DNA from: Pikeienuella litoralis
Lineage (GTDB): Bacteria; Pseudomonadota; Alphaproteobacteria; Rhodobacterales; Rhodobacteraceae
Length of the DNA stretch: 64,000 nt
Assembly: GCF_037646705.1 (NCBI RefSeq)
Contig: NZ_JBBHER010000005.1
Span: 124,001-188,000 of the forward strand
Direction of reading: 5' to 3'
In this document: positions 17,810 to 25,825 of the stretch, piece by piece
How positions within the stretch are numbered: the stretch's first letter is position 1
How the letters are laid out: every line of letters starts with the position of its first letter
Program-made: the position numbers and the translations under genes
The notes under the pieces: generated by a model
What the model saw: the letters and a program-made list of their open reading frames with translations, nothing else
The model's database searches: none
What the model was told of the DNA's origin: nothing

Positions 17810-19411
17810 TCAGGCAAACCACCAGCGCGTTGGCGCGCGCCCGCCATCACATTCCCAGTTCGCAGCCTGATCGGCCCCGTGCTGAACCTTGCTCGAACGG
17901 GCGTAGACGAAATTGTTGAAGAACGGGATGATCGTGCCGCCGTCGTCACGCATCAGCATGCACATCTCATGGTACATCTCGGTGCGCTTCGCGTCGTCGA
18001 GCTCGGCCTTCGCGATCGGCAGCAACTCGTTGAACCGTTCGTTCGCCCAGTGGCTCTCGTTCCAGACCGCGCCCGCCTTGTAGGCCTGCGTGAAGATCAC
18101 GTCCGGCGTCGGCCGCGCGCCCCAGGATACGGCGGTGAAGGGCTCCTTGAGCCAGACATCGGCGTAATAGCCGTCATTCGCCTCGCGAACGACTTCGATG
18201 TTGATCCCCGCCTTCTTCGCCTGCTCGGAATAGAGCACGCACATGTCCACCGCCCCGGAGAACAGGCTGTCCGCGGTGTGGAGCTTGACCGACACATTCT
18301 CGGCCCCCGCCTTCTTCAGCAGAAACTTCGCCTGCTCCGGGTCGTATTCGCGCTGCGGAATGTCCGCGGGGAAATAGGGCTGCGACGGCGCCAGATGGAA
18401 ATCATTGCCGATCGTGGCGGCGCCGTAGGCGATCTTCTCGACGATCTCCTCGCGGTCCATCGCCAGCTTCAGCGCCATGCGCACATCCACATTGTCGAAG
18501 GGCGCCCTGTCGCAGAACATCGGCAGGGTGATCGCCGCGCCGGTCGGCACGTTGTCGATCTCGATGTTCGGCGCGCGCTGCAGCAGCGAGAGCGTCTTCA
18601 ACTCGACGAGCGAAATGCAATCGACGTCGCCCGTCATCAGCGCGGTCTGGCGCGCGTTCGGGTCGTTGAGCACGAGCATCACGACCTTGTCGAAATACGC
18701 GCCCTCGCCGTGCCAGCCGTCGAACCGGCTGAGGTCCCAGCGCACGCCGAATTCGCCGTTGTCGATCTTGTAGGGGCCGCTGCCGTCGCCGGAGCGCCAG
18801 TCGATCGTGCCGTCGGTGTTGGCCGGGCAGACCACGAAATGATAATCCGTCAGCAGCCACGGCAGGTCGGCGTTGCCGCCGGAGAGCTTGATGGTGACGG
18901 TGTGCGCGTCATCGGCGACGATCTCGGTGACGTCGGCCAGCAGCGCCTTGGCGGCGGATGTCGATTTCTCGCCCCGGTGATGATTGAGCGAGGCGACGAC
19001 GTCCTCCGCCGTCAGCTTCTTGCCGCTGTGAAAGCTGGCCTTGTCGGTGAGCTTGAAGGTCCACTCCGTCGCGTCCGGCGTCGCGCTCCATTCGGTCGCG
19101 AGGTCGCCGGCGAGCGTGTTGTCCGGCGCGATCATCGTCAGATAGCTGCGGTGCTGGGCCGCGAGATAGATGCCCTGCCGCGTCACATAAGTGCCCGGAT
19201 CATGGCTGTCGGCGGTGTTGCCGTCATGGATCCCCCACCGGAAGGTCCCGCCGCGCTTCGGCTCGGCGCGCGCATGGGTCGCCCAGAGGCCGCTTGCGGT
19301 CGCCGCGGTCACGCCGGCGGCGGTCGCGCTGCCGAGGAAGCCGCGCCGCGAGAGCCTGCCCGCCTTCGCCGCCGCCGCCAGTTTCTCCATGAGTTCTGAA
19401 TTGTTTCGCAT
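17810..19411 (-). CDS. Peptide ABC transporter substrate-binding protein, Tat-type signal
   Basis: 533 residues, SBP family 5. The N-terminus has a twin-arginine motif (SRRGFLGSATAAG, Arg22-Arg23) with cleavage likely after THARA, implying Tat export. Family features include GTFRWGIHDG, DLATEWSATPDATEWTFKL (the family-5 signature region) and DVRMALKLAMDREEI. It captures an oligopeptide or related solute in the periplasm. AGGGAA lies before the ATG. It is the first gene of the operon; the promoter faces the M20 gene at 19834 across a 422 bp region. The two amidohydrolases opposite suggest an N-acylated amino acid, dipeptide or amide substrate. Confidence 0.94.
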   Translation of the reverse strand: MRNNSELMEKLAAAAKAGRLSRRGFLGSATAAGVTAATASGLWATHARAEPKRGGTFRWGIHDGNTADSHDPGTYVTRQGIYLAAQHRSYLTMIAPDNTLAGDLATEWSATPDATEWTFKLTDKASFHSGKKLTAEDVVASLNHHRGEKSTSAAKALLADVTEIVADDAHTVTIKLSGGNADLPWLLTDYHFVVCPANTDGTIDWRSGDGSGPYKIDNGEFGVRWDLSRFDGWHGEGAYFDKVVMLVLNDPNARQTALMTGDVDCISLVELKTLSLLQRAPNIEIDNVPTGAAITLPMFCDRAPFDNVDVRMALKLAMDREEIVEKIAYGAATIGNDFHLAPSQPYFPADIPQREYDPEQAKFLLKKAGAENVSVKLHTADSLFSGAVDMCVLYSEQAKKAGINIEVVREANDGYYADVWLKEPFTAVSWGARPTPDVIFTQAYKAGAVWNESHWANERFNELLPIAKAELDDAKRTEMYHEMCMLMRDDGGTIIPFFNNFVYARSSKVQHGADQAANWECDGGRAPTRWWFA

Positions 19412-19490
19412 GTTTGCGATTTCCCTGTTGTTTCAAAAGTGATCGCCTGTTTATGCGACAATCTCGTGATGTTCAATAGTCTTTATCATC

Positions 19491-19502
19491 TGTAATATTA
19501 CA
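19491..19502. promoter_or_regulatory. Candidate operator, perfect 12-bp palindrome
   Basis: TGTAATATTACA is fully self-complementary and lies 80 bp upstream of the binding-protein start. Its shape suits a dimeric repressor, for example of GntR or TetR type; no regulator gene lies nearby. Confidence 0.45.
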
Positions 19503-19580
19503 AATAAAACTATACCATCAATAGCAGATCGCAAATTCGGTTTTCTTGCAGTCAGGCAAGTGATCGAGTATTATTCGATT

Positions 19581-19602
19581 ATTACATTGTGGATCATGTA
19601 AT
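19581..19602. promoter_or_regulatory. Candidate operator, 7-bp inverted repeat
   Basis: ATTACAT, 8-base spacer, ATGTAAT. It shares the ATTACA/TGTAAT core with the palindrome at 19491, which suggests that one regulator recognises both sites. Confidence 0.45.
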
Positions 19603-19833
19603 TATGTTTTACATATCGGAAACGGCGCGCGCGAGTTCTTCGGTGCGCCCGCGTTTCATCGCGATGGCGCCGCGGCGCCTGAATCCGGCGCGCCGGACGC
19701 CTCGCCCGCGGCCTGATCGGTCCAGCGGAGTGGACGGGCGCGCGGCATGGCGGCCCGGCGCAGGTCTTTCTTTGCTTGACCCGCCGGAGGGCGGCGGACA
19801 GGCTGAGCGGATACAAGAGGACAGCGATCATCC

Positions 19834-20988
19834 ATGCATGTTTACACCCCCCGGGAAATGCTTGAAAAACTGGTGAGTTTCCCCACCGTGTCCCGCGACT
19901 CGAACCTTCCGCTCATCGACTTCGTGGAGGATTATCTGACCGGGTGCGGCGTCGCATGCCGGCGCGTCTATGACGAGACCGGGACCAAGGCCAATCTTTA
20001 CGCGCTGATCGGGCCGGAGGTTCCGGGGGGCGTCGTGCTTTCCGGGCATACCGATGTCGTGCCGGTCGATGGTCAGGACTGGACCAGCGATCCTTTCACG
20101 CTGGTGGAGCGGGACGGGCGGCTCTACGGGCGCGGCGCCTGCGACATGAAGGGGTTTGGCGCGCTGGCCCTGGCGCTGGTTCCCGACATGCTGGCGGCCG
20201 GGCTGAAGCGGCCGGTGCAGATCGCGCTTTCCTATGACGAGGAGGTCGGCTGCCTCGGCGCGCCGGGAATGATCGCCGAGATGCGCGAGACCATGCCGCC
20301 GGCCTCGGCGGTGATCGTCGGGGAGCCCACGATGATGAAGGTGGTGACCGGGCACAAGGGCTCTGTCGGGACCGTCACAAGGGTGCATGGCTTCGCCGTT
20401 CACTCCAGCCTGATGCACAAGGGCGTCTCGGCGGTGATGACGGCCGCGCGCCTGGTGACGTGGATGCACGACCGGGTGCAGGAGAACATGGCGAAGGCCG
20501 ATCCGGCGTCGCCCTTCGTCCCCCCCTTCACGACGCTTCACGCCGGTATGATCAAGGGCGGCGAAGCGGGCAATATCACCGCGGAACTCTGCGAGATCAC
20601 GTCGGAATTCCGGGTCTGCCCGCCTGAATCCGTCGATGGATGGCTGTCTCGCTACAAGGAGCGCGCCGCGGAGGTGGAGCGGGAGATCAAGGCGATCAGG
20701 CCCGAAGCGCGGATTGAGGTGATCACGCGGATGATGGTTCCACCCTGCCTTCGCGAAGAGGGAGGGGAGGCGGAGGCTTTGGCGCGCGCGCTCACCGGCG
20801 ACAATGGCGAACATGTCGTCTCCTACGGCACGGAGGCGGGCCAGTTTCAGGAGGGGGGCTATTCGACCTGCGTCTGCGGGCCGGGGTCGATCGAACAGGC
20901 GCACCAACCGGACGAATACATCACCGTCGCGCAACTCGACGCGGGCGAAGCCTTCATCCGCCGGTTGATCGAGAGGCTCGCGCGCTGA
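19834..20988 (+). CDS. argE: Acetylornithine deacetylase-like M20 amidohydrolase
   Basis: 384 residues. M20 metallopeptidase with metal-site motifs SGHTDVVPVDG, GRGACDMKGFGALALAL and SYDEEVGCLGA; the C-terminal His is in IEQAHQPDEYI. The pattern fits ArgE, which removes the acetyl group from N-acetylornithine, though the context (divergent from a peptide importer, followed by a second M20 gene) suggests catabolic deacylation of an imported N-acyl amino acid. GAGGAC lies about 11 bases before the ATG. Cytoplasmic, no signal peptide. The family is certain; ArgE versus a related deacylase is not. Confidence 0.88.
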   Translation: MHVYTPREMLEKLVSFPTVSRDSNLPLIDFVEDYLTGCGVACRRVYDETGTKANLYALIGPEVPGGVVLSGHTDVVPVDGQDWTSDPFTLVERDGRLYGRGACDMKGFGALALALVPDMLAAGLKRPVQIALSYDEEVGCLGAPGMIAEMRETMPPASAVIVGEPTMMKVVTGHKGSVGTVTRVHGFAVHSSLMHKGVSAVMTAARLVTWMHDRVQENMAKADPASPFVPPFTTLHAGMIKGGEAGNITAELCEITSEFRVCPPESVDGWLSRYKERAAEVEREIKAIRPEARIEVITRMMVPPCLREEGGEAEALARALTGDNGEHVVSYGTEAGQFQEGGYSTCVCGPGSIEQAHQPDEYITVAQLDAGEAFIRRLIERLAR

Positions 20989-21115
20989 CGGCGGCGCCGA
21001 TCTTGCGGCCCTGTCGGCGCCGGTGACGCGGATGACGGCCCATCCCCGGGAATTCTCGCGCGCCAGGCCAGGCGCCCACCTCCACCTCTGAACGACGGTC
21101 GAAAGGAAAGACCAA

Positions 21116-22285
21116 ATGCCCACGATCAATCGGTTCGCCGACCTGCATGATGAAATCACCGCCTGGCGGCGGGATCTGCACACGCATCCGGAGCTTGGCT
21201 TCGATGTTCAGCGCACTGCGGGGATCGTCGCGGAGAAGCTGCGGGAGTTCGGCTGCGACGAGGTTGTCGAGGGGATCGGCCAGACCGGCGTCGTCGGCGT
21301 GATCCGGGGCAGGGGGGCCTCGGGCGAAGTGATCGGTCTTCGCGCCGATATGGATGCGCTGCCGATGGATGAGACGTCGGGCGTTCCTCACGCCTCGAAG
21401 ACCCCTGGCAAGATGCACGCCTGCGGCCATGACGGCCATACCGCGATGTTGCTCGGCGCGGCGAAGTATCTGGCGGAGACCCGGAACTTCAACGGCGCCG
21501 TCGCGCTCATCTTTCAACCGGCGGAGGAAGGCGGCGGCGGCGGGCGGGAGATGGTCGCGGATGGGGTGATGGACAGGTTCGGGATCAGCGAGGTCTACGG
21601 CATGCACAACATGCCGGGAACGCCGCTCGGCCATTTCGCGATCCGCCCCGGCCCGCTGCTGGCGGCGGCGGATCTTTTCGAGATCGACGTTGTCGGCAAG
21701 GGAGGGCACGCCGCGTTGCCGCATCTGACGGTCGACACGACGCTGGCCGCGGCGGAGATCGTGGTCGCGCTGCAATCCATCGTCTCGCGCAATCTCGACC
21801 CGGTGGAGACGCTGGTGATCTCCGTCGCGTCGTTCCGGACCGACTCGGAGACCTATAACGTGATCCCGGACACGGTCCGGCTGAAGGGCACGGTCCGCAC
21901 CTACAAGAAGGAGGTGCAGGACATGGCGGAGGCGCGGATGCGCGAGGTGGCGGAGAGCATCGCCCGCGCCTTCGGCGCGACCGCGACCCTCAGATACATG
22001 CGCAATTACCCGGCGACGGTGAACGCCGAGGCGCAAGCGAAAAAGGCCGCCGACGTCGCCGCGCGCATTGTCGGCGAGGAGCGGGTCAACCGCGACACGC
22101 CGCCGCTCATGGGGGCGGAGGATTTCTCGTTCATGCTGAATGCGCGCCCCGGCGCTTTCATTTTCATCGGCAATGGCGACACGGCGATGGTTCATCACCC
22201 GGAATACGATTTCAACGATGAGGCGATCCCGTTCGGCTGCTCGTATTGGGCGAAGCTGGTCGAGGAACTGTTGCCGGCGGCCTGA
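21116..22285 (+). CDS. M20 aminoacylase / hippurate hydrolase-like amidohydrolase
   Basis: 389 residues of the M20D group (N-acyl-L-amino-acid amidohydrolase). Seen motifs are WRRDLHTHPELGFD near the start, GLRADMDALPMDE, MHACGHDGHTAMLLGAA (metal-binding Cys/His), FQPAEEGGGGG with the catalytic Glu, and the C-terminal GAEDFSFM. It hydrolyses the amide bond of N-acyl amino acids. AGGAAAG precedes the ATG. It follows the ArgE-like gene by 127 bp on the same strand. Together they suggest stepwise deacylation of imported substrates. Confidence 0.92.
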   Translation: MPTINRFADLHDEITAWRRDLHTHPELGFDVQRTAGIVAEKLREFGCDEVVEGIGQTGVVGVIRGRGASGEVIGLRADMDALPMDETSGVPHASKTPGKMHACGHDGHTAMLLGAAKYLAETRNFNGAVALIFQPAEEGGGGGREMVADGVMDRFGISEVYGMHNMPGTPLGHFAIRPGPLLAAADLFEIDVVGKGGHAALPHLTVDTTLAAAEIVVALQSIVSRNLDPVETLVISVASFRTDSETYNVIPDTVRLKGTVRTYKKEVQDMAEARMREVAESIARAFGATATLRYMRNYPATVNAEAQAKKAADVAARIVGEERVNRDTPPLMGAEDFSFMLNARPGAFIFIGNGDTAMVHHPEYDFNDEAIPFGCSYWAKLVEELLPAA

Positions 22286-22462
22286 CGGAGGCGGCCTCCG
22301 TTCTCGGCGCCATCGTCATGAGCGGGGGCGCCACCCTCGCGGCGCCGAGCGCCGCCAGGCGTTCGATCCGGCGCGCGGCGCCGGGGCTTGGCCTTGCGCC
22401 CTGACCGCTTCGCCGCCGGACGCTGGGCTACCGGTTCAGGGCCGCCGCCGGCCCAGCGCCGC

Positions 22463-22942
22463 TTATGCGGCTTTTGATGAGGCGTTCGTCATCGCGGCGA
22501 CGGCGAGCGCGGCGCTCGCCGCCTCTTCGCCTTTCCGCACGAAATGCTCCTTGAAGAATGTCGTATGCGCCGCGGTGTCCTGAAACTGATGCGGGGTGAG
22601 CACGACGGAGAAAATCGGCGCGTCGGTCTCGAGTTGAACCCGCATCAGGCCGGAGACCACGGCTTCCGCGACGAATTCGTGCCGGTAGATTCCGCCATCC
22701 ACCACGAAAGCGGCGCCGACGATCCCGTCATAGAGCCCGCTTCGCGCCAGCCTCTGGGCGAGAAGCGGTATCTCGAAAGCGCCGGGCGCGTCGAAGACAT
22801 CCGTGACCGTTCCGCCCCCGGTTTGGCGCGCGATCTCGTCGAGAAAGCCGATGCGCGCCTGATCGACGATGCAAGCGTGCCAACGGGCCTGTATGAATGC
22901 AAAGCGAAGCGAGGCTCCGCCGGTTTGAATGTTTTGATTCAT
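22463..22942 (-). CDS. ribH2: 6,7-dimethyl-8-ribityllumazine synthase, type II
   Basis: 159 residues. Condenses 5-amino-6-ribitylamino-uracil with 3,4-dihydroxybutanone phosphate, the penultimate step of riboflavin synthesis. FAFIQARWHACIVDQAR, DAPGAFEIPL, GAAFVVDGGIYRHEFVA and VQLETDAPIFSVVLTPHQF match the RibH2 type, which forms decamers in Brucella and Mesorhizobium. The ATG at 22942 has GGAGCAGG upstream; alternatives at 22954 and 22963 lack such a site. It is a single gene under an FMN riboswitch, away from other rib genes. The family match is strong. Confidence 0.95.
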   Translation of the reverse strand: MNQNIQTGGASLRFAFIQARWHACIVDQARIGFLDEIARQTGGGTVTDVFDAPGAFEIPLLAQRLARSGLYDGIVGAAFVVDGGIYRHEFVAEAVVSGLMRVQLETDAPIFSVVLTPHQFQDTAAHTTFFKEHFVRKGEEAASAALAVAAMTNASSKAA

Positions 22943-23027
22943 AGCCTGCTCCATCCACTTCAAAAGCGTTGAATCAGGGCGGCGAACGCGCGCGCGGGCG
23001 CGGATTCAGCTCCCGGCGCGGCGCTCG

Positions 23028-23197
23028 TTCTCTCTCATCCGGACTGTCACCGTCGGCCCCGGGGTCTCACCGGGTCTGCTGACCCCTTGAGCTCCGGTGG
23101 GAGCTGACAAGGGCGCTCGCGGGCTCAGATCTCACGCTGTTGCAGCCGCAAGATCAACACCGCCGGTGGGGAGTCGCACCCCGCCCCGAGAACGCAT
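23028..23197 (-). ncRNA. FMN riboswitch (RFN element)
   Basis: Read on the minus strand, the conserved RFN blocks occur in order: GGGGTGCGACTCCCCACCGG (5' block), AGCCCGCGAGCGC, ACCCGGTGAGACCCCGG, and GCCGACGGTGACAGTCCGGA followed by TGAGAGAGAACG. The 3' end pairs with the 5' end (TTCTCG). It ends about 86 bases before the lumazine synthase ATG; the GC-rich interval can form the expression platform. FMN binding would shut off ribH2. Confidence 0.95.
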
Positions 23198-23285
23198 CGT
23201 CCGAAATCAGACGACGGAATGCTCTCTAGTCCACGATGCGCGCCCTGTCGAACGCTTCGGGCGGCGCGCCGTCGGGGCGGCGGGG

Positions 23286-24350
23286 TCAGTCGAAGGCGCC
23301 GGTGACCCGCGCGATGATCATGAAGGCGCGCCCGGTGCGGCTGTCGGCGGCGTCCAGGATCATGGGGTCGGCGCCGAGCTCCCGCGCCATCCGCCCGATC
23401 AGCCGGTCGAAGCGGCGGAGGAAATGGAGCGCGCTGTCGCGGAAGATCACGTCGCTCCGCATCCGGCCATGAACGATCGTGAGCGTCTCCTCGTCGACGA
23501 TCCCGCCCACCGCCGAGACGTCGGCGCCGCGCGCGCCGCCCGCATAGGCGATCCAATCCTCGACGCGCGCCGGCTCCAGCGCGAAATCCTCCATATAGAT
23601 CCCGTCGGCGGACAGAAGCGTCAGCACATCTTCGGCGGCTTGAAGGAGGTCGGCGAACTCCCGCTCCTTCAGCGCCGCGCGGAGCGCGGCGAAGCCCTTG
23701 CGGTCCTTCTCATCACGCGGAAAGTCGAGCGCGCGCACGACGCTGTCCCAGCGGATCCCGGCGGGCGGCGCGGTTTCGGGCTCCAGCGGCAGCGCTGGCT
23801 GCGCGCCATCGGCGCGGGCGGGCGGCGCGGTGGTCTTGCCGGTTCGGCGGGCCTCGCTCTCACGTCCCTCGATCCGGGTCAGCATCTCCTGCGCGGCGCT
23901 GAGCGCGGTGTCGAGACTCTGGAGCCCTTTGGAGAGTGCGGCCTTTTCTTCTTCGAGCGCGGCGCGCGTCGCTGCAGTCAGGGTCGCTGTCAGATCCGCC
24001 TCGTCCAGAGCCGGACGCGGCGCGGCGGCGCTCTCCATCGCGTCGAGCGCGTTGGAGAGCCGCCTCGTCTCGGCGCGGATCTCATCGGCTTTCTCGGCCA
24101 GAAACGCGCCGTAGAAGAAGAAGGTGAGCGGCGCGAGCGCGGCGAGGATGAAGAGTGCGATCTCCAACGCCGACGCGCCGCTGGGCGCCGCCTCGAACAG
24201 GCCGAAAAATCCGGCCGCGTAAGCGACGGCGCCGCCAAGCCAGATGATGGAAAGCCCGGTCGCCGCGGCGAAGGCGCGGCTCTCTCGCGCCCATCGGCGG
24301 AACGCGGCGAGGCGCCGTTCGATCAGCGGTCCCTCGTCCGGCGTCGCCAT
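23286..24350 (-). CDS. Conserved-looking membrane protein with central coiled coil
   Basis: 354 residues. Two hydrophobic segments in the N-terminal third (AFAAATGLSIIWLGGAVAYA and ALEIALFILAALAPLTFFFY) anchor it. A long charged, coiled-coil-like stretch follows (about 90-175), then a Pro/Ala linker and a globular C-domain with DSVVRALDFPRDEKDRKGFA, LLSADGIYMEDFALEP and SALHFLRRFDRLIGRM. The C-domain looks conserved and cytoplasmic. The gene lies between riboflavin and greA genes, 27 bp after greA on the same strand, so it may share greA's transcript. I do not recognise a function. Confidence 0.75.
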   Translation of the reverse strand: MATPDEGPLIERRLAAFRRWARESRAFAAATGLSIIWLGGAVAYAAGFFGLFEAAPSGASALEIALFILAALAPLTFFFYGAFLAEKADEIRAETRRLSNALDAMESAAAPRPALDEADLTATLTAATRAALEEEKAALSKGLQSLDTALSAAQEMLTRIEGRESEARRTGKTTAPPARADGAQPALPLEPETAPPAGIRWDSVVRALDFPRDEKDRKGFAALRAALKEREFADLLQAAEDVLTLLSADGIYMEDFALEPARVEDWIAYAGGARGADVSAVGGIVDEETLTIVHGRMRSDVIFRDSALHFLRRFDRLIGRMARELGADPMILDAADSRTGRAFMIIARVTGAFD

Positions 24351-24377
24351 GGGCCTGCTTTCAGCGTAGTCGCGCGG

Positions 24378-24854
24378 TCATTCGAACGCGACGGAGAGGA
24401 CTTCATAGCTCTTGCCGCCGCCGGGCGTCATCACCTCGACGCTATCGCCGGCTTCCTTGCCGATCAGCGCGCGCGCGAGGGGCGAGCGGATATTCAGCTT
24501 CCCCGCCGCGATGTCGGCCTCGGTCTCTCCGACGATCTGATAGGTTTTCTCTTCGTCGGTGTCTTCGTCGGCGACGGTGATCGTCGCGCCGAACTTGATC
24601 GAAGAGCCGTTGAGCTTGGCCGGATCGATCACGTCTGCGCGGGCGATCAGGCTTTCCAGCTCCTTGATCCGGCCCTCGATGAAGGACTGACGTTCACGGG
24701 CGGTGTGATACTCCGCGTTCTCTGAGAGGTCGCCATGTTCGCGCGCCTCGGAGATTGCGCGGATCACCGCCGGGCGCTGCGTGGACTTGAGGTCCTTCAG
24801 TTCCTCGTTCAGCGCGGCGTATCCCGCGATCGTGACAGGCACCTTCTCAACCAT
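24378..24854 (-). CDS. greA: Transcription elongation factor GreA
   Basis: 158 residues, the usual length. Cleaves the 3' end of backtracked RNA in stalled RNA polymerase. The N-terminal coiled coil carries VTIAGYAALNEELKDLKS, DLSENAEYHTARERQSFIEG (with the acidic tip) and RIKELESLI; the C-domain has FGATITVADEDTDEEKTYQI and SPLARALIGKEAGDSVEV. GGAGAAG precedes the ATG. It is divergent from radC across about 200 bp. Confidence 0.97.
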   Translation of the reverse strand: MVEKVPVTIAGYAALNEELKDLKSTQRPAVIRAISEAREHGDLSENAEYHTARERQSFIEGRIKELESLIARADVIDPAKLNGSSIKFGATITVADEDTDEEKTYQIVGETEADIAAGKLNIRSPLARALIGKEAGDSVEVMTPGGGKSYEVLSVAFE

Positions 24855-25058
24855 GATAGCTTCTCCATTTCCCTATATGGCCGCGTACCCGGCTCAAAAG
24901 CATGGCGCGCCCGTTGCGGTTTCCCGCAGAGGACGCGCCTTGTTGACCGAGAAGAACATATGAGCGCGGATTTCAGGTTGCAAGCCGGCGCGTGTTAACG
25001 CGCCTGAAATGGTTCTTCCGCATTTTCTGAACGAGAGATTAACGACGATGAGGGGCCG

Positions 25059-25799
25059 GTGGCGGCGAAGCGGAACACGGATGGAGCGGCCTTGCCCGGA
25101 CTCGAGCCCGAGCGCGGCGCGCCCCCTCAGCCCGATCACGCCCGGCACCGCCAGCGGCTCCGGGCGCGCTTCGACCGGGCGGGGACGGAGGCGCTGGCCG
25201 ATTACGAGCTTCTCGAGCTGCTGCTGTTTCGGGCGATCCCGCGGCGGGATGTGAAGCCGTTGGCGAAACGGTTGCTGGCGGAGTTCGGGGATTTCAATCA
25301 CGCGATCTCGGCGCCGGCGTCACGGCTTCTGAAGGTCAGCGGGCTTGGCGACGCGGCCGTGCGGGAGCTGAAGATCGTCGAGGCGGCGGCGCATCGTCTC
25401 GCGCAGGCGCGGGTCATCGGGCGCGAGGCGCTTTCCTCATGGGCGGCGGTGATGACGTATTGCAAGACCGCGATGGCGCATCGGGAGACGGAGGAGTTTC
25501 GGATCCTGTTTCTCGACCGGAAGAACGTGCTGATCGCGGATGAGGCGCAGGGCCGCGGCACGGTCGACCATGTGCCGGTCTATCCGCGCGAAGTGGCGAA
25601 ACGCGCGCTCGAATTGAACGCCTCCGCGATCATCATGGCCCACAATCATCCCTCGGGCGACCCGACGCCATCCCCCGCCGATATCGAGATGACGCAGCGG
25701 ATCGAAGCGGCTCTGGCGGCGGTGGACATAACCCTGCACGACCATGTGGTGATCGGAAAGGAGACCGACGCGAGCTTCCGCGCCTTGGGCCTCATCTGA
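25059..25799 (+). CDS. radC: RadC-family JAB/MPN metalloprotein
   Basis: 246 residues from a GTG start. N-terminal helix-hairpin-helix-like region (DYELLELLLFRAIPRRDVKPLAK), then the JAMM domain with HNHPSGDPTPSPAD: metal-binding His195 and His197 and Asp208. The biochemical role of RadC is unsettled; it was named for repair but is not required for it in Escherichia coli. It ends 26 bp before the convergent moeA stop. Confidence 0.95.
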   Translation: MAAKRNTDGAALPGLEPERGAPPQPDHARHRQRLRARFDRAGTEALADYELLELLLFRAIPRRDVKPLAKRLLAEFGDFNHAISAPASRLLKVSGLGDAAVRELKIVEAAAHRLAQARVIGREALSSWAAVMTYCKTAMAHRETEEFRILFLDRKNVLIADEAQGRGTVDHVPVYPREVAKRALELNASAIIMAHNHPSGDPTPSPADIEMTQRIEAALAAVDITLHDHVVIGKETDASFRALGLI

Positions 25800-25825
25800 G
25801 TCGGGCGGGCGCCGGGGCCGCGCGC

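Larger units (their letters stand above)
19412..19833. promoter_or_regulatory. Divergent promoter region of importer and M20 genes
   Basis: About 420 bases separating the importer operon (-) from the M20 peptidase genes (+). The part nearest the importer (about 19440-19620) is strikingly AT-rich for this window and contains two palindromic sites, listed separately. The remaining 200 bases are GC-rich and hold no convincing gene, so they may be a 5' leader for the + strand genes. Confidence 0.6.

Noticed and set aside
19571..19831. Small minus-strand frame in the divergent promoter region
   Set aside because: Arg/Pro-rich, no ribosome site, no conserved motif; typical chance frame in GC-rich DNA.
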